In this document: piece by piece, positions 63,311 to 64,000 of the stretch | Layout of the letters: every line of letters starts with the position of its first letter | Position numbering within the stretch: the stretch's first letter is position 1 | Origin: Nocardioides sp. | GTDB taxonomy: Bacteria > Actinomycetota > Actinomycetes > Propionibacteriales > Nocardioidaceae | DNA length: 64,000 nucleotides | Assembly: GCF_029937575.1 (NCBI RefSeq) | Contig: NZ_JAPYPS010000007.1 | Location: 1 to 64,000, forward strand | Direction of reading: 5' to 3' | Position numbers and translations under genes: made by a program | The notes under the pieces: model-generated | What the model saw: the letters and a program-made list of their open reading frames with translations, nothing else | What the model was told of the DNA's origin: nothing | The model's database searches: none

Positions 63311-63695
63311 ACCGCGCGACCAGTCGCTTCTCCTCGACCATCGCTGCGCGGTACTCGTCCCAGTCGTCGTGCGGCCGGCCGGCGACCTTCTCGTACAGCT
63401 CGCACAGGGCGTCGCTGGTGGCGTCGCCCGGCTCGGTCGTGATGGGAGACAGCTCGACGGTGCCGTCCAGCGACACGTAGGACCACGACGAGGGCTCGGT
63501 GAGGTGGAGCACGATGCGGGGGTCGCGTCGCATGTTGGCGGTCTTGGCCCGGTCGTCGGTCAGCGAGATCTCGAAGGTGTCGCCGTCGAGGGCGTAGACC
63601 ACGTCCGAGGACTGCGGGCGTCCGTCCTTGCGGATCGTGATGATGACCGCGTGCTTGCGGCCGGCTGCCCACGCGGTGGCGTCGGAGAGGTCCAT
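63276..63695 (-). CDS. PPOX-class F420-dependent oxidoreductase
   Basis: A 139-residue split-beta-barrel protein of the pyridoxamine-phosphate-oxidase fold: KHAVIITIRKDGRPQSSDVVYALDGDTFEISL, TANMRRDPRIVLHLTEPSSWSYVSLDGTVEL, HDDWDEYRAAMVEEKRLVARFTP. The TIRKDGRPQ block is typical of F420-binding (FDOR-B-like) members, and the genome type makes F420 likely. It reduces or oxidises an unknown substrate, or binds heme or a flavin. Convergent overlap with the MFS gene. Confidence 0.87.
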   Translation of the reverse strand: MDLSDATAWAAGRKHAVIITIRKDGRPQSSDVVYALDGDTFEISLTDDRAKTANMRRDPRIVLHLTEPSSWSYVSLDGTVELSPITTEPGDATSDALCELYEKVAGRPHDDWDEYRAAMVEEKRLVARFTPTSAVGQVH

Positions 63696-63720
63696 GACCC
63701 GACTCTGCCACTCCGACGGT

Positions 63721-63816
63721 CGCGCCGTTCACCGGCTGGCCGGTGAACGCCGCACTGGGACGATGTCCGGACATCGTCCAGGTGCACCGTTTGTCGGCCA
63801 GCCGGTGAACGGCGCG
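63721..63816. repeat. nested inverted repeat with central perfect palindrome
   Basis: A 22-bp sequence at 63721-63742 is repeated exactly inverted at 63795-63816. Each arm contains its own dyad (GTTCACCGG...CCGGTGAAC in the left arm region). Midway, GGACGATGTCC (63758-63768) and GGACATCGTCC (63769-63779) form a perfect 22-bp palindrome with no spacer. The block sits between the PPOX start and the stop of the membrane-protein gene upstream on the same strand. Role unknown. Confidence 0.8.
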
Positions 63817-63818
63817 CC

Positions 63819-63867
63819 ACGGCGACCCCTCACGGCGACCCCTCACGGCGCGCCACGGCGACCCCTC
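63819..63867. repeat. three copies of a 13-bp repeat
   Basis: ACGGCGACCCCTC occurs at 63819-63831, 63832-63844 and 63855-63867, the first two directly abutting. It adjoins the large inverted repeat. The role is unknown. Confidence 0.7.
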
Positions 63868-63883
63868 TCGGTCGCGACGGAGG

Positions 63884-64000
63884 TCAGTCTGCCCCGGGGC
63901 GGGGAGCGAGTCTGCGGTCGAGCCCGGCCGCGACAGCGAAGAGCACCAGGAAGAGCAGCGTCACCCCGACGCTCGCCACGACGACAGCCGCGGCGCCGTC
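63884..64000 (-). CDS. C-terminal end of a membrane protein (cut by window edge)
   Basis: The last 38 residues of a minus-strand gene: AAAVVVASVGVTLLFLVLFAV is a membrane helix, followed by a short basic tail (AAGLDRRLAPRPGAD). The stop is at 63884-63886. The rest lies outside the window. The family is unknown. Confidence 0.6.
   Translation of the reverse strand, partial: DGAAAVVVASVGVTLLFLVLFAVAAGLDRRLAPRPGAD

Overview
The window is a high-GC, densely packed bacterial chromosome segment, most likely from a Nocardioides-like actinobacterium (Propionibacteriales). The grounds are the GC-rich codon use, frequent GTG and TTG starts, many 4-nt start/stop overlaps, many starts that follow a TANNNT box by 6-8 nt (leaderless transcripts), two DUF222/HNH proteins, and actinobacterial families such as a PPOX/F420 protein, an Eis-type acetyltransferase and a SigE-family sigma factor. 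No rRNA, tRNA, CRISPR array, integrase or insertion sequence was seen.

Layout. 0-2.3 kb: a DUF222/HNH gene cut by the edge, a truncated GrpB remnant, a 2-oxoglutarate oxygenase and a secreted protein. 2.4-11.2 kb: a housekeeping run of iscS-like desulfurase, mnmA, a MetE-like methionine synthase and ligA, interrupted by a TetR/MFS drug-efflux pair and a hydrolase. 11.2-17.0 kb: a large membrane protein, a SigE-family sigma factor with a membrane-anchored beta-propeller partner, rlmC and a YihY-family protein. 17.2-22.1 kb: an arsenic locus with an ArsR-ArsC fusion, a second arsenate reductase, two flavoproteins and an ArsR-ArsN acetyltransferase fusion, but no arsenite pump. 22.1-24.9 kb: a persulfide/sulfur operon (rhodanese, MBL-rhodanese, TSUP exporter) behind a pair of CsoR/CstR-like operators. 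25-33.8 kb: acyl-CoA dehydrogenase with TetR, WrbA, a sulfite-oxidase-like protein with flavin reductase, a lipoprotein, DUF222/HNH, an aminoglycoside-phosphotransferase-family protein, and LysR with a short-chain dehydrogenase.

33.9-38.5 kb is a visibly lower-GC accessory island: a DUF4268 protein with a PD-(D/E)XK-like N-terminus, a frameshifted DUF7662/GIY-YIG gene, an AbiEi-like/Fic fusion, and a small HTH protein behind a perfect palindrome. Core genes resume with a GNAT protein and gatCAB.

43.1-49.4 kb holds the most interesting system. A cobalamin riboswitch is followed by five genes that each overlap the next by 4 nt: a secreted alpha/alpha-barrel protein with a lysine-rich tail, a membrane-anchored protein with a DUF4430-like beta domain, and the T, fused A-A' and S components of an ECF transporter. 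The two secreted proteins look like the two halves of animal transcobalamin/intrinsic factor encoded separately, which suggests a surface corrinoid-capture device feeding an ECF importer.

49.4-64 kb: two tandem paralogous small proteins, a PQQ-type sugar dehydrogenase lipoprotein, hydrolase, DMT exporter, SRPBCC protein, ilvD, a secreted protein, a VOC protein, Eis-like acetyltransferase, an acyl-CoA carboxyltransferase, kynureninase with an MFS transporter, a PPOX protein, an unusual nested palindrome, and the end of a membrane protein.
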